In this document: positions 51,321 through 61,953 of the stretch, in pieces
How the letters are laid out: every line of letters starts with the position of its first letter
How positions within the stretch are numbered: position 1 is the first letter of the stretch
Assembly: GCA_947493745.1 (NCBI GenBank)
Contig: CANLSM010000019.1
Coordinates: forward strand, 1 to 64,000
Direction of reading: 5' to 3'
Source: an uncultured Paracoccaceae bacterium
GTDB taxonomy: Bacteria; Pseudomonadota; Alphaproteobacteria; Rhodobacterales; Rhodobacteraceae
DNA: 64,000 nt
Notes under the pieces: model-generated
What the model was told of the DNA's origin: nothing
Database searches by the model: none
The model's input: the letters and a program-made list of their open reading frames with translations, nothing else
Program-made: the position numbers and the translations under genes

Positions 51321-52514
51321 ATGAATATCCATGAGTATCAGGCCAAGAAACTTCTCAAGGATTTCGGCCTGCCCGTGTCCGATGGCCGCGCTGTTCTGCG
51401 CTCCGAGGAGGCAAAGGCCGCAGCCGGTGAACTGGATGGCCCGGTCTGGGTCGTCAAGGCGCAGATCCATGCGGGCGGTCGCGGCAAGGGCACGTTCAAG
51501 GAAGCCGAGGCCGGGGACAAGGGCGGTGTTCGGATCACCAAGTCCGTCGCAGAAGCGGCTGAAGAGGCGCAAAGGATGCTGGGCCGGACGCTGGTGACCA
51601 AACAGACCGGTCCGGCGGGCAAGCAGGTCAACCGGGTCTATATCGAGGATGGCGCGGGCATCGAAAGGGAGCTTTATCTCGCCCTGCTCGTTGATCGCGG
51701 CTCCAGTCGGGTGTCCTTCGTCTGCTCGACCGAGGGCGGCATGGACATCGAGGAAGTGGCCGAGAAGACACCGGAGAAGATCACCAGTTTCTCAGTTGAC
51801 CCGGCTTCGGGCATTTCCGGCTTCCATGGCCGCCGGGTGGCCTTTGCGCTCGGCCTTGAGGGTGCGCAGGTCAAACAATGCGTCAGGATGATCGGTCAGC
51901 TTTATGCGATGTTCATCGCCAAGGACATGGAGATGATGGAGATCAACCCGCTGATCGTGACCAGCGGTGGTGATCTGAAATGTCTTGATGCGAAGATGGG
52001 TTTCGACAGCAACGCGCTTTACCGCCAGCCCGATATCCTGTCCTTGCGCGACGAGACGGAGGAGGACCCCAAGGAGCTTGCGGCCTCCAAGTTCGATCTC
52101 AACTACATTGCGCTGGATGGAGAGATCGGCTGCATGGTCAACGGTGCGGGGCTTGCCATGTCCACCATGGACATCATCAAGCTTTACGGCTCGGAGCCCG
52201 CGAATTTCCTTGATGTCGGAGGTGGCGCGACGAAGGAGAAGGTGACCGAGGCCTTCAAGATCATCACCTCGGATCCGCAGGTCAAAGGCATTCTGGTCAA
52301 TATCTTCGGCGGCATCATGCGCTGCGACGTGATCGCCGAGGGCGTGGTCGAGGCTGTGAAAGAGGTCGGCCTGAAGGTGCCGCTTGTCGTCCGGCTTGAA
52401 GGCACCAATGTCGAGAAGGGCAAGGAGATCATCAACAACAGCGATGTCGACGTGATCGCTGCCGATGATCTTGGCGATGCTGCCGAGAAGATCGTGAAGG
52501 CGGTCAAGGGCTGA
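51321..52514 (+). CDS. sucC: Succinyl-CoA synthetase (ADP-forming) beta subunit
   Basis: A 397-residue ATP-grasp subunit starting [16 protein letters not shown]. Canonical motifs include [16 protein letters not shown] near 46-61, MEINPLIVT near 200, [11 protein letters not shown] near 270, and the substrate loop [10 protein letters not shown] near 330. This is the TCA-cycle enzyme, distinct from the paralogue at 5782. First gene of the sucC-x-sucD-sucA-sucB-x-lpd cluster, with two operators 155-185 bp upstream. Confidence 0.96.
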   Translation: MNIHEYQAKKLLKDFGLPVSDGRAVLRSEEAKAAAGELDGPVWVVKAQIHAGGRGKGTFKEAEAGDKGGVRITKSVAEAAEEAQRMLGRTLVTKQTGPAGKQVNRVYIEDGAGIERELYLALLVDRGSSRVSFVCSTEGGMDIEEVAEKTPEKITSFSVDPASGISGFHGRRVAFALGLEGAQVKQCVRMIGQLYAMFIAKDMEMMEINPLIVTSGGDLKCLDAKMGFDSNALYRQPDILSLRDETEEDPKELAASKFDLNYIALDGEIGCMVNGAGLAMSTMDIIKLYGSEPANFLDVGGGATKEKVTEAFKIITSDPQVKGILVNIFGGIMRCDVIAEGVVEAVKEVGLKVPLVVRLEGTNVEKGKEIINNSDVDVIAADDLGDAAEKIVKAVKG

Positions 52515-52516
52515 CC

Positions 52517-53104
52517 ATGCGCCGTGTCCTCAAACTGCTGATTTGGGCGGGGGTCGTGCTGGTTCTGTTGGCGGGCGGCGTTTTCGGCTTCCTGCTCTAC
52601 AATGAACATCGCTTCATCGCAGACAACGGTTTGGTGCGGACCGGCACCGCCATCGAGATGTTCGAAGGTGGCTGCTTTACCACCATTGTCGGTGCTGTGC
52701 GTGCCACGGATGTGGATGAGGCAATGCGCTCAAACGGGCTGGAGCCCGGAGACGCGGAGCTGACATGGAAACACCCCCATCTGCGTCTGGACACGCGGCT
52801 TTTCTGGCGTGAGGGCGGTGGCAATGATTGCCTTGTGACCTTCCTGCCCGGCTATCTCTGGCCTGGCGAGTCAGAGCATGCAATGCGCGCGGCGTTTTCG
52901 GACTATGTGCAGGGCAGGCTCGACCGCGGAATGACCGAGGTGGCCGCAAGCCATCTGAACCTTGAGCCGCTTTCCGCGCCGCGGGCGGAGCCGCTGGTCG
53001 CAGGTTTCGAGGATGATCGCTATCGCTATTATCTTGTATTCGAGCCGCATAACAGCGGGCTCATCACCTTCAGGCTGGTCTCCGAACCAGTTCAGCAGAG
53101 TTGA
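52517..53104 (+). CDS. Membrane-anchored protein of unknown function between sucC and sucD
   Basis: A 195-residue protein with one N-terminal membrane segment (about 6-28, [21 protein letters not shown]) and an exported or cytoplasmic globular part with two cysteines ([18 protein letters not shown]). It starts 2 bp after the sucC stop with AAGGGC upstream, so it is co-translated. Not a known suc subunit. Position suggests conserved linkage with the operon, but the role is unknown. Confidence 0.7.
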   Translation: MRRVLKLLIWAGVVLVLLAGGVFGFLLYNEHRFIADNGLVRTGTAIEMFEGGCFTTIVGAVRATDVDEAMRSNGLEPGDAELTWKHPHLRLDTRLFWREGGGNDCLVTFLPGYLWPGESEHAMRAAFSDYVQGRLDRGMTEVAASHLNLEPLSAPRAEPLVAGFEDDRYRYYLVFEPHNSGLITFRLVSEPVQQS

Positions 53105-53197
53105 GGGAGGGGGACTTGAATCCGTGTCCTGCCACCCATTCATCAAGTCATATTCAGCCGCCTGCGGGCCGCATCTGAAAAGGGACCAGAGCATATC

Positions 53198-54079
53198 ATG
53201 GCCGTACTCGTAGACGAAAACACCCGCGTGATCTGTCAGGGCCTGACTGGCTCGCAAGGCACTTTCCATACCGAGCAGGCCGTGGCTTACGGAACGCAGA
53301 TGGTCGGCGGGGTGACGCCCGGCAAGGGGGGCTCCAGCCATATCGGCCTGCCGGTCTTCAATACCGTGCATGAAGCCCGCCACGCGACGGATGCGAATGC
53401 GACCGCCATCTATGTTCCGCCGCCCTTCGCGGCGGACGCCATTCTTGAGGCGATCGACGCACAGATGGAACTCATCGTCTGCATCACCGAGGGCATTCCG
53501 GTGCTCGACATGATGAAGGTGAAACGTGCGCTGGAGGGATCGAGTTCCACACTGATCGGCCCCAACTGCCCCGGAGTGATCACGCCGGATGCCTGCAAGA
53601 TCGGCATCATGCCTGGCCATATCCATAAACGCGGCTCGGTGGGGGTCGTGTCGCGCTCCGGCACGCTGACCTATGAGGCCGTCGGGCAGACCACCGCAGC
53701 GGGCCTCGGTCAATCCACCTGCATCGGCATCGGCGGCGATCCGATCAAGGGGTTTGAGCATATCGACGCGCTGGAACTTCTGCTTGGGGACGATGAGACC
53801 CAGTCGATCATCATGATCGGCGAGATTGGCGGCTCGGCCGAGGAAGACGCCGCCCAGTTTCTGAAAGACGAGGCCAAGAAGGGCCGCAAGAAACCGGTGG
53901 CCGGCTTCATCGCCGGCCGCACGGCCCCTCCGGGTCGCCGGATGGGCCATGCCGGAGCCATCGTGGCCGGCGGCAAAGGTGGTGCCGAGGACAAGATAGA
54001 AGCCATGCGTGCCGCTGATATTGTTGTTGCCGACAGCCCGGCGGGACTGGGTGAGGCCGTGCTGCAGGCCATCGGATAG
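53198..54079 (+). CDS. sucD: Succinyl-CoA synthetase alpha subunit
   Basis: A 293-residue alpha subunit. CoA-binding [16 protein letters not shown] is at about 13-28, [10 protein letters not shown] near 121-130, [15 protein letters not shown] near 152-166, and the phosphohistidine is in [15 protein letters not shown] near 243-257. These canonical residues differ from the paralogue at 4904 and support succinate as substrate. Preceded by a 93-bp gap after the membrane-anchored protein. Confidence 0.96.
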   Translation: MAVLVDENTRVICQGLTGSQGTFHTEQAVAYGTQMVGGVTPGKGGSSHIGLPVFNTVHEARHATDANATAIYVPPPFAADAILEAIDAQMELIVCITEGIPVLDMMKVKRALEGSSSTLIGPNCPGVITPDACKIGIMPGHIHKRGSVGVVSRSGTLTYEAVGQTTAAGLGQSTCIGIGGDPIKGFEHIDALELLLGDDETQSIIMIGEIGGSAEEDAAQFLKDEAKKGRKKPVAGFIAGRTAPPGRRMGHAGAIVAGGKGGAEDKIEAMRAADIVVADSPAGLGEAVLQAIG

Positions 54080-54120
54080 GACCAACCGCCTGCGCCGACA
54101 GGGGCAGGCTCAAAGGGAAT

Positions 54121-54136
54121 GCGCACGATCGTGCGC
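54121..54136. other. 16-bp perfect palindrome between sucD and sucA
   Basis: GCGCACGATCGTGCGC, 43 bp before the sucA ATG and 42 bp after the sucD stop. On RNA it would be a small stem or self-dimer. A TAAGGAG sequence follows at about 54141. It could be a processing or protein-binding site. Confidence 0.4.
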
Positions 54137-54178
54137 GCATCTAAGGAGCGGACGCCGCAAAACGACGCCCGGACGCAT

Positions 54179-57136
54179 ATGACGGATCAATCCCCAAACG
54201 ACCTCTTTCACGCCTCATCCTTTTTGCAGGGCCACAACGCCGAGTTTGTGGAACAGCTCTACGCCCGCTACGCACAGGACCCGAATGCGGTCGATGCGAG
54301 CTGGCAGGCGTTTTTCAAGACGCTGGGCGATGACGAGGGCGATGTCCGGCGCGAGGCTGCGGGACCAAGCTGGGCGCGCGCCGACTGGCCGCCACAGCCA
54401 AGCGATGAACTGACTGCGGCGCTCGACGGGCAGTGGGGCGAGGACCCAGCAGTGACCGTTGGTGACAAGATCAAGACGAAGGCGGCCGAAAAGGGTGTCT
54501 CGCTGACGGAAGATCAGGTACAGCGCGCGGTCGTGGACAGCCTGCGTGCGCTGATGATCATCCGCGCCTATCGTATCCGCGGACATCTGGCGGCCGATCT
54601 CGATCCGCTCGGCCTGACCGAACAGACGCCTCATCCCGAACTTGATCCGACCAGCTATGGTTTCACGGGCGCGGACATGGACCGCCCGATCTTCATCGAC
54701 AATGTGCTGGGTCTCCAGACCGCAAACCTGCGCGAGATCGTGGCGATCCTGAAACGTACCTATTGCGGGACATTCGCCCTGCAATACATGCATATCTCGG
54801 ACCCCGAGCAGGCTGGCTGGCTGAAAGAGCGGATCGAGGGCTATGGCAAGGAAATCCAGTTCACGCGCGAGGGCCGAAAGGCGATCCTGAACAAGCTGGT
54901 GGAGGCCGAGGGTTTCGAGAAGTTCCTGCATGTCAAGTACATGGGCACCAAGCGGTTTGGCCTCGACGGTGGCGAGTCGCTGATCCCGGCGATGGAGCAG
55001 ATCATCAAGCGCGGCGGTGCGCTGGGCGTCGAGGATATCGTGGTTGGCATGCCGCATCGCGGGCGCCTCAGCGTGCTGGCCAACGTCATGGGCAAGCCGT
55101 ACCGGGCGATCTTCAACGAATTTCAGGGCGGCAGTTTCAAGCCGGACGAGGTCGAAGGCTCGGGCGACGTGAAATACCACCTCGGCGCGTCTTCGGACCG
55201 GGAGTTCGATGGCAACACGGTGCATCTCTCGCTCACCGCCAACCCCTCGCATCTGGAGGCGGTAAACCCGGTCGTGCTTGGCAAGGTTCGTGCCAAGCAG
55301 GAGGCAATCGGCGACATGGAGCGCAACAGGGTGCTGCCGATCCTGCTGCACGGGGATGCGGCCTTTGCAGGGCAAGGCGTGGTCGCGGAGTGCTTTGGCC
55401 TCTCCGGTCTGCGCGGTCACAAGACCGGCGGTACGATGCATATCGTGGTCAACAACCAGATCGGGTTCACGACCTCGCCGCATAACTCCCGCTCTTCGCC
55501 CTATCCGACTGATATCGCCCTGATGGTGGAAGCCCCGATCTTTCATGTGAACGGCGATGACCCGGAAGCCGTCGTACATGCCGCCAAGGTCGCGACCGAG
55601 TTCCGTCAGAAGTTCGCCAAGGACGTGGTCCTCGATATCTTCTGCTACCGCCGCTTCGGGCACAACGAGGGGGATGAGCCGATGTTCACCCAGCCTCAGA
55701 TGTACAAGGCCATCAAGACGCACAAGACAACGCTTCAGACCTATACCGAACGCCTTGTGCAGGACGGTCTGATCCCCGAAGGCGAGATCGAGGATATGAA
55801 GGCTGCCTTCCAGAGCCACCTCAATGAGGAGTTCGAGGCAGGCAACGACTTTCGCCCGAACAAGGCAGACTGGCTGGACGGACGCTGGTCGGGTCTTTCC
55901 AAGAAGGGTGAGCGCTATCAGCGCGGCAAGACCGCCGTTGATCCGAAACGGCTCAAGGAGGTCGGCCAGGCCCTGACCCGCCTGCCCGATGGCTACAAGC
56001 CACACAAAACTGTCTCGCGTCTTCTGGAGACCAAGGCGAAGATGATCGAGACCGGGCAGGGCGTCGACTGGGCGACGGCGGAAGCGCTGGCGTTCGGCTC
56101 CCTGATGCTGGAGGGCTACCCGGTCCGTCTGTCCGGTCAGGACGCGACACGCGGCACCTTCTCGCAACGCCATTCCGGCATCATCGATCAGGAGACCGAG
56201 GAACGGTATCTGCCGCTCAACCATATTCGTGAGGGTCAAGCAGGCTATGAGGTCATCGACTCGATGCTGTCCGAATATGCGGTGCTCGGTTTCGAGTATG
56301 GCTACTCGCTGGCCGAACCCAACACGCTGACGCTCTGGGAAGCGCAGTTTGGCGACTTTGCCAACGGGGCGCAGATCATGATCGATCAGTTCATTTCCAG
56401 CGGTGAAAGCAAATGGCTCAGGATGAGCGGTTTAGTGCTGCTGCTTCCCCATGGCTATGAGGGGCAGGGGCCGGAGCACTCCTCAGCCCGGCTGGAGCGG
56501 TTCCTTCAGATGTGTGGGGGCGACAACTGGATCGTCGCGAACTGCACGACGCCTGCCAACTATTTCCACATCCTGCGGCGTCAGCTCCACCGCTCCTTCC
56601 GCAAGCCGCTGATCCTGATGACGCCGAAATCCCTGCTCCGGCACAAGCTTGCGGTCTCAACATTGGGCGAGATGGCAACCGGATCGAGCTTCCACCGCGT
56701 GCTCTGGGACGATGCTCAGCAGGGCAATTCCGACACCACGCTGAAGGCGGACAAGGATATCAAACGGGTCGTCATGTGCTCGGGCAAGGTCTATTTCGAT
56801 CTTCTGGAAGAGCGTGACGCGCGCGGTCTGACGGATGTCTATATCCTGCGGCTGGAGCAGTTCTACCCGTTCCCGGCACAAAGCCTTGTGAAGGAACTCA
56901 AACGGTTCAAGCAGGCCAAGATCATCTGGTGTCAGGAAGAGCCAAAGAACCAGGGCGCGTGGACCTTTGTCGAGCCGAATATCGAGTGGGTCCTGAGCCG
57001 CATCAAGGCCAAATACACACGCCCGATCTATGCCGGTCGTGCGGCGGCGGCCTCACCGGCAACCGGACTCGCCAAACAGCATAAAGCACAGCAGGAGGCG
57101 CTGGTTGTAGAAGCGCTGACAGGTCAAAAGGACTGA
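54179..57136 (+). CDS. sucA: 2-oxoglutarate dehydrogenase E1 component
   Basis: A 985-residue ThDP enzyme that decarboxylates 2-oxoglutarate. I chose the ATG at 54179 ([18 protein letters not shown]), which matches the alphaproteobacterial E1 start. An ATG at 54119 is better spaced to AAGGGA, but would add 20 residues encoded by the palindrome region. Visible features are the N-terminal E2-binding helix, [14 protein letters not shown] near 290, and the ThDP motif [14 protein letters not shown] near 393. [12 protein letters not shown] follows, with a C-terminal transketolase domain. Confidence 0.95.
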   Translation: MTDQSPNDLFHASSFLQGHNAEFVEQLYARYAQDPNAVDASWQAFFKTLGDDEGDVRREAAGPSWARADWPPQPSDELTAALDGQWGEDPAVTVGDKIKTKAAEKGVSLTEDQVQRAVVDSLRALMIIRAYRIRGHLAADLDPLGLTEQTPHPELDPTSYGFTGADMDRPIFIDNVLGLQTANLREIVAILKRTYCGTFALQYMHISDPEQAGWLKERIEGYGKEIQFTREGRKAILNKLVEAEGFEKFLHVKYMGTKRFGLDGGESLIPAMEQIIKRGGALGVEDIVVGMPHRGRLSVLANVMGKPYRAIFNEFQGGSFKPDEVEGSGDVKYHLGASSDREFDGNTVHLSLTANPSHLEAVNPVVLGKVRAKQEAIGDMERNRVLPILLHGDAAFAGQGVVAECFGLSGLRGHKTGGTMHIVVNNQIGFTTSPHNSRSSPYPTDIALMVEAPIFHVNGDDPEAVVHAAKVATEFRQKFAKDVVLDIFCYRRFGHNEGDEPMFTQPQMYKAIKTHKTTLQTYTERLVQDGLIPEGEIEDMKAAFQSHLNEEFEAGNDFRPNKADWLDGRWSGLSKKGERYQRGKTAVDPKRLKEVGQALTRLPDGYKPHKTVSRLLETKAKMIETGQGVDWATAEALAFGSLMLEGYPVRLSGQDATRGTFSQRHSGIIDQETEERYLPLNHIREGQAGYEVIDSMLSEYAVLGFEYGYSLAEPNTLTLWEAQFGDFANGAQIMIDQFISSGESKWLRMSGLVLLLPHGYEGQGPEHSSARLERFLQMCGGDNWIVANCTTPANYFHILRRQLHRSFRKPLILMTPKSLLRHKLAVSTLGEMATGSSFHRVLWDDAQQGNSDTTLKADKDIKRVVMCSGKVYFDLLEERDARGLTDVYILRLEQFYPFPAQSLVKELKRFKQAKIIWCQEEPKNQGAWTFVEPNIEWVLSRIKAKYTRPIYAGRAAAASPATGLAKQHKAQQEALVVEALTGQKD

Positions 57137-57140
57137 ATTG

Positions 57141-58631
57141 ATGGCTGAAATTCGAGTGCCCACATTGGGCGAAAGCGTGACCGAGGCAACGATTGCGACC
57201 TGGTTCAAGAAACCGGGAGACAGCGTCGCGGTTGATGAGATGCTCTGCGAGCTCGAAACCGACAAGGTCACGGTCGAGGTGCCGTCTCCTGTGGCTGGGA
57301 CGCTTGAGGAAATCGTGGCTGCCGAAGGCTCGACGGTGGGCGTCGACGCCTTGCTTGCAACCGTAAGTGCGGGCGAGGGCTCTGCCCCTGCACCAAAGGC
57401 GGAGGCCAAACCTGCCCCCGCGGCGGCTTCTGATGGGGGCGGCAAACCTGTCGATGTCATGGTCCCGGCGCTGGGGGAAAGCGTGACCGAGGCCACGGTT
57501 TCAAGCTGGTTCAAGAAACCGGGTGATGCGGTCATGGTCGATGAGATGCTTTGCGAACTGGAAACCGACAAAGTCTCGGTGGAAGTGCCATCGCCCGCCA
57601 CGGGCGTCCTGTCAGAGATCATCGCGGGCGACGGGGTGACCGTCGCCGCCGGTGCGAAACTGGCTGTGATCGCCAAGACGTCCGGTGAGGCCAAGGTCGA
57701 TGGGCCGGCAAACGCGCCCGACCCGCATGAGCCCGAGCCTGCAAAGGGCAAGGATGTCGAAGATGCGCCATCCGCCAAGAAGCTGATGGCCGAGAAAGGC
57801 CTGAGTTCGGATCAGGTCCAGGGCACCGGCCGGGATGGGCGGGTGATGAAGGAGGACGTCATGAAGGCCGTGGCGGCTCCGACTGCCGCACCTGCGGCGG
57901 TTCCCCGCGCTCCGGTGGCGGCCCAGGATGCGGAGCGGGAAGAACGGGTCAAGATGACCCGCCTGCGCCAGACCATCGCACGGCGCCTGAAAGATGCGCA
58001 GAACGCAGCTGCCATGCTGACCACCTATAACGAGGTGGACATGTCGGGCGTCATGGGGCTGAGGAGCGAATACAAGGACCTGTTCCTGAAGAAACACGGT
58101 GTGAAGCTGGGCTTCATGTCCTTCTTCACCAAGGCCTGCTGTCACGCGCTGAAGGAAGTGCCCGAGGTCAATGCCGAGATCGACGGGACGGATGTCGTCT
58201 ACAAGAACTTCGTCCATATGGGGATCGCGGTGGGCACGCCCACCGGTCTCGTGGTGCCGGTTGTCCGCGACGCCGACCAGATGGGCTTTGCCGATATCGA
58301 GAAGAAGATCAACGAGCTTGGAGCGCGCGCCCGTGACGGCAAACTCAGCATGGCCGAGATGCAGGGCGGCTCTTTCACGATCTCCAATGGCGGGGTCTAT
58401 GGCTCGCTGATGTCATCCCCGATCCTCAACCCGCCGCAGTCGGGCATACTGGGTATGCACAAGATCCAGGACCGACCGATGGTGGTGAATGGAGAGATCG
58501 TGATCCGCCCGATGATGTATCTGGCGCTCAGCTATGATCACCGGATCGTGGACGGCAAGGGGGCGGTGACCTTCCTTGTGCGCGTGAAAGAGGCGCTGGA
58601 GGATCCGCGGCGGTTGTTGATGGATCTGTGA
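57141..58631 (+). CDS. sucB: 2-oxoglutarate dehydrogenase E2 (dihydrolipoyl succinyltransferase), two lipoyl domains
   Basis: A 496-residue E2 starting at the ATG at 57141 (AAAGGA site), not the TTG three bases earlier. It has two lipoyl domains: lipoyl lysines Lys42 and Lys144, both in ETDKV(T/S)VEVPSP. Most SucB proteins have one. Ala/Pro-rich linkers follow, then a peripheral-subunit-binding domain (about 212-245, [12 protein letters not shown]) and a catalytic acyltransferase domain with [12 protein letters not shown] near 465. Starts 4 bp after the sucA stop. Confidence 0.95.
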   Translation: MAEIRVPTLGESVTEATIATWFKKPGDSVAVDEMLCELETDKVTVEVPSPVAGTLEEIVAAEGSTVGVDALLATVSAGEGSAPAPKAEAKPAPAAASDGGGKPVDVMVPALGESVTEATVSSWFKKPGDAVMVDEMLCELETDKVSVEVPSPATGVLSEIIAGDGVTVAAGAKLAVIAKTSGEAKVDGPANAPDPHEPEPAKGKDVEDAPSAKKLMAEKGLSSDQVQGTGRDGRVMKEDVMKAVAAPTAAPAAVPRAPVAAQDAEREERVKMTRLRQTIARRLKDAQNAAAMLTTYNEVDMSGVMGLRSEYKDLFLKKHGVKLGFMSFFTKACCHALKEVPEVNAEIDGTDVVYKNFVHMGIAVGTPTGLVVPVVRDADQMGFADIEKKINELGARARDGKLSMAEMQGGSFTISNGGVYGSLMSSPILNPPQSGILGMHKIQDRPMVVNGEIVIRPMMYLALSYDHRIVDGKGAVTFLVRVKEALEDPRRLLMDL

Positions 58632-59158
58632 TGTCTCATCTGGAAGGCAGCGAGACGACGCGTCCAGCATCCGTGCCGGAAGCTGCCAGTGACGCAACAG
58701 GGCAGGAGGGGGTCCGCTCACGCCGGGACAGCCTTCCGGCGCTGATGTATTGGACGGTCGCCCTGGGCTATCCGATCGCCTTTCTGGTCTTCTGGAGGGA
58801 AGGCTATTCGATCTTGTTCTTCTTACTTGGAAGCTGGATCGAGGTCTTCTCCGGCGGGCATTTTCCGAGCCTTCTGGAAAGAACATCCGCGCAGGATTGG
58901 GTCGCCTTTTTTGCTCTCTTTTATATCAGTGCCGTCCCGATACTTACCGCGATATATCTGTTTGCCAGAAGGCGCGGCGCGGTTGTCCTGCAGTTGTTTT
59001 GGGTATTTGCATACTGGCTTTCTGATTTCAGTTCGCCAAGGTGGTTCTATCCATTGCTTCTGATGGTCTGGCTGCCGACACTGGTCTGGCTGGCCCGGGT
59101 CGGACAGCTTCGAGCGGGCCGCCGAAAGAATTCGATATCTCATGAGGTCTTCACCTAA
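58631..59158 (+). CDS. Membrane protein of unknown function between sucB and lpd
   Basis: A 175-residue protein with a polar 35-residue N-terminus and four hydrophobic segments (about 40-58, 62-78, 95-113 and 120-150). The ATG shares its A with the sucB stop (TGATG). Lower GC from about 58880 than the flanking suc genes. No family recognised. Ends 17 bp before lpd, so it is in the same transcript. Confidence 0.7.
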   Translation: MSHLEGSETTRPASVPEAASDATGQEGVRSRRDSLPALMYWTVALGYPIAFLVFWREGYSILFFLLGSWIEVFSGGHFPSLLERTSAQDWVAFFALFYISAVPILTAIYLFARRRGAVVLQLFWVFAYWLSDFSSPRWFYPLLLMVWLPTLVWLARVGQLRAGRRKNSISHEVFT

Positions 59159-59175
59159 AAGCAGGAGGGCCGGAT

Positions 59176-60564
59176 ATGGCCGACTATGATGTGATTGTTA
59201 TTGGTGGCGGGCCGGGCGGCTATGTCTGTGCGATCCGCTGCGCGCAACTTGGGCTCAAGACGGCCTGCGTTGAAGGTCGCGGGACGCTGGGCGGAACCTG
59301 CCTGAATGTCGGCTGCATCCCGTCAAAGGCGATGCTGCACGCATCCGAGATGTATCATGAGAGCGGTACCCATTTCGAGGAAATGGGCATCATGGGCGTG
59401 AAGGCGAAGGTCGATCTGCCGCAGATGCTGAAATACAAGCAGGGTGCGGTGGACACCAACACCAAGGGCATCGAGTTCCTGTTCAAGAAGAACAAGATCG
59501 ACTGGCTGAAAGGCTGGGGCAAGGTCGAGGGCAAAGGCAAGGTTTCGGTTGATGGCGAGACGCATGGTGCGAAACATATCGTGATCGCGACAGGCTCGGA
59601 AGCGGCCTCGCTGCCGGGCGTAGAGATCGACGAGGAGCGGGTCGTGACTTCAACCGGCGCCTTGGAGCTGAAGTCGGTGCCAAAGAAGATGGTGGTGATC
59701 GGGGCTGGTGTGATCGGTCTGGAAATGGGCTCGGTCTATGCGCGGCTCGGGTCCGAGGTGACGGTTGTCGAGTTCCTTGATCACATCACGCCGGGCATGG
59801 ATGCCGAGGTGACCAAGACCTTCCAGCGTATCCTGAAAAAGCAGGGGCTGAACTTCATCCTCGGTGCGGCGGTCCAGGGCGTGGAGGTGCTGAAATCAAA
59901 GCTGAAGGTGACCTACAAACTGCGCAAGGATGACAGCGAGGCCGTGCTGGACGCCGATGTCGTTCTGGTGGCCACGGGGCGTAAACCGTTCACCGACGGG
60001 TTGGGACTGGCCGAGGCCGGCGTTGATATGACGGAGCGCGGGCAGGTCAAAACCGATGCGCATCTGAAGACCAATGTCGATGGGATCTGGGCCATCGGCG
60101 ATGTCGTCGTGGGCCCGATGCTGGCGCACAAGGCCGAGGACGAGGGCATGGCCGTGGCCGAACGGATCGCGGGTCAGGCGGGCCATGTGAATTACGATGT
60201 GATCCCCGGTGTGATCTATACCTCGCCCGAGGTCGCGACCGTTGGCAAGACCGAGGAAGAACTCAAGGAAGCGGGCCGGGCCTACAAGGTCGGCAAGTTT
60301 CCGTTCATGGGCAATGCCCGCGCGAAGGCACATTTTCAGGGCGAGGGTTTCGTGAAGATTCTTGCGGATGCTGCAACGGATCGCATTCTGGGTGCCCATG
60401 TCATTGGTCCGTTCGCGGGCGATCTTATCCACGAGGTCTGTGTGGCGATGGAGTTCGGAGCGGCTGCGGAAGACCTGGCGCGGACCTGCCACGCCCACCC
60501 GACCTTCAGCGAGGCGATGCGCGAGGCGGCGCTGGCTTGCGGTGACGGCGCAATCCACGCCTGA
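59176..60564 (+). CDS. lpd: Dihydrolipoamide dehydrogenase (E3)
   Basis: A 462-residue flavoprotein disulfide reductase. FAD motif [12 protein letters not shown] is at 11-22, redox-active cysteines in [13 protein letters not shown] near 40-52, NAD motif [13 protein letters not shown] near 176-188, and the catalytic His-Glu in [12 protein letters not shown] near 438-449. An AGGAGG site precedes the ATG. It completes the 2-oxoglutarate dehydrogenase complex and is followed by a strong terminator. Confidence 0.96.
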   Translation: MADYDVIVIGGGPGGYVCAIRCAQLGLKTACVEGRGTLGGTCLNVGCIPSKAMLHASEMYHESGTHFEEMGIMGVKAKVDLPQMLKYKQGAVDTNTKGIEFLFKKNKIDWLKGWGKVEGKGKVSVDGETHGAKHIVIATGSEAASLPGVEIDEERVVTSTGALELKSVPKKMVVIGAGVIGLEMGSVYARLGSEVTVVEFLDHITPGMDAEVTKTFQRILKKQGLNFILGAAVQGVEVLKSKLKVTYKLRKDDSEAVLDADVVLVATGRKPFTDGLGLAEAGVDMTERGQVKTDAHLKTNVDGIWAIGDVVVGPMLAHKAEDEGMAVAERIAGQAGHVNYDVIPGVIYTSPEVATVGKTEEELKEAGRAYKVGKFPFMGNARAKAHFQGEGFVKILADAATDRILGAHVIGPFAGDLIHEVCVAMEFGAAAEDLARTCHAHPTFSEAMREAALACGDGAIHA

Positions 60565-60568
60565 CGGA

Positions 60569-60603
60569 GTTTGCCTCCCATGGGAGGCAAACACGCGTTT
60601 TTA
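60569..60603 (+). terminator. Rho-independent terminator of the suc-lpd cluster
   Basis: A 24-bp perfect palindrome (60569-60592, GTTTGCCTCC...GGAGGCAAAC) is followed within six bases by five T. It lies 4 bp after the lpd stop and may also serve the convergent gntR gene. Confidence 0.75.
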
Positions 60604-60644
60604 TTGGATCGGGTCCGATCCTCCGGACGGGTTCTTTCCGCTGG

Positions 60645-61289
60645 CTAGCGCATCAGCATGCGCAGGCCGCTTGTGACATCCTGGCGGACCGCGAGGCGCA
60701 GGCTGGCTTCGTCGCCTGCGCGCAGAGCAGCAATGATCTTGTTGTGGTTCTCGCTGGCGCTCGGGCGGCGCAACCTTGCATAGAGCGCCCGCATCGTTGG
60801 TCCAAGCTGCAGCCAGACGGTTTCGGCAAGGGCCAGCATCGCCGGGGCCTGCGCGCGGAGATAGAGGTTGCGATGAAACTCAAGGTTGGTGCGGATGTAG
60901 CCTGCGGCATCTCCGGCCCGCATCAACCCGTCGATCTGAACGGTAATGTCCTGCATCCGGTCGATCAGCGCGGAATGCGCCCGCGGCAGGGCGCGGGAGG
61001 CAAGCTCGGGCTCAAGAAGGGAGCGCAGGGCCGCCAGTTCCTCGATCCGATCATTGGCCAGCGCAGGCGTGCTGACACGTCCTGACGGTGAGAGCTTCAG
61101 CGCCCCTTCCGCCGCAAGACGCCGCACGGCCTCTCTTGCGGGCGTCATTGAAACGCCGAACTCTTCCGCGAGCCCGCGTAACGTCAGGGACGCTCCCGGT
61201 TCGATCTGCCCGTGCATGATCTGGGCGCGGAGGTGCCGGTAAAGGCTCTCATGTGCGGTAAGGCCGGGATCCTGGGGACGATCTGTCAT
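60645..61289 (-). CDS. GntR-family regulator facing the suc operon (predicted TCA/2-oxoglutarate regulator)
   Basis: A 214-residue GntR protein with winged helix at about 12-75 (LTLRGLAEEFGVSMTPAREAVRRLAAEG) and an FCD ligand domain (N.EFHRNLYLRA near 130-140, ENHNKIIAAL near 178, later residues weaker). It is convergent with lpd. A perfect TTTGTGATCACAAA palindrome lies only 8 bp upstream of its ATG, and the same palindrome occurs twice before sucC. This pairing makes it the likely regulator of the suc operon and of itself. No Shine-Dalgarno is seen, so the message may be leaderless or nearly so. Confidence 0.85.
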   Translation of the reverse strand: MTDRPQDPGLTAHESLYRHLRAQIMHGQIEPGASLTLRGLAEEFGVSMTPAREAVRRLAAEGALKLSPSGRVSTPALANDRIEELAALRSLLEPELASRALPRAHSALIDRMQDITVQIDGLMRAGDAAGYIRTNLEFHRNLYLRAQAPAMLALAETVWLQLGPTMRALYARLRRPSASENHNKIIAALRAGDEASLRLAVRQDVTSGLRMLMR

Positions 61290-61297
61290 GCCAGCAG

Positions 61298-61311
61298 TTT
61301 GTGATCACAAA
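61298..61311. promoter_or_regulatory. Operator TTTGTGATCACAAA before gntR
   Basis: A perfect 14-bp palindrome 8 bp upstream of the gntR start codon, identical in its core to the two sucC-upstream sites. Its position would block transcription start. Confidence 0.7.
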
Positions 61312-61422
61312 ACGGCACTCTGTCAATTCCACGCCACATTCGTCAACGAATCGTACGAGACGGAACGAATCTCTGTTACCAGCGTTGGGTGGGTACCTGC
61401 GATACCTGTGATTGGGGAAACA

Positions 61423-61953
61423 ATGTCTGATTTTCTATCCGGATTGTTCGGATATACCGTTGCGTCTTTGGCGGGTGCTGTTGTCTTGCTTTCGAACTGG
61501 AGCCCGGAGAGGCCGTTGCGTGCGGACCCGGAACTGACGTCCCAGTATACGGTGGTCGCTGGATCGAAAGCTGCGGCATATGATCTTGGGGTCGAGGAGA
61601 TCCGCTTCGCGAGCCAGACCGATGCGCCGACGATGATCATTGAGACAGTCGCTCTGATAGATGCAGGTGATCTTTTGGCCGGACTGCCACAGCGGGTCGA
61701 GACCATCGCGGAGCCGGTCGCCGCGCAGCAACCCATGGCGCGGGTAACCGGATCGGCGGTCAATCTGCGGGAAGGCCCATCGACCTCCTATTCCAAGGTC
61801 GGAGTTGTGAGGCTTGACGATATGCTGGAGTTGACCGGCGAGACCGAAGGCGACTGGGTCCAGATCGTTCAGCCCCTGACCGATACGCCTGGCTGGATGC
61901 ACGGGCGCTACCTGGAAAAAGTCGACGAAACGATCATTTCAGCTCAGAACTGA
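61423..61953 (+). CDS. SH3-domain (bacterial SH3b) membrane-anchored protein
   Basis: A 176-residue protein with an N-terminal hydrophobic segment (about 8-25, GYTVASLAGAVVLLS), a variable middle and a C-terminal SH3b domain (about 112-165: TGSAVNLREGPSTSYSKVG, LTGETEGDWVQI, WMHGRYL). SH3b domains in the periplasm usually bind cell wall or peptides. The ATG at 61423 has a weak GGGG site. Its last 10 bp overlap the convergent metalloprotease gene. Confidence 0.75.
   Translation: MSDFLSGLFGYTVASLAGAVVLLSNWSPERPLRADPELTSQYTVVAGSKAAAYDLGVEEIRFASQTDAPTMIIETVALIDAGDLLAGLPQRVETIAEPVAAQQPMARVTGSAVNLREGPSTSYSKVGVVRLDDMLELTGETEGDWVQIVQPLTDTPGWMHGRYLEKVDETIISAQN

Noticed and set aside
54215-56239. A 674-codon minus-strand frame opposite sucA
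   Set aside because: It lies wholly inside sucA, which is certain by homology, and its product has shadow-type composition.
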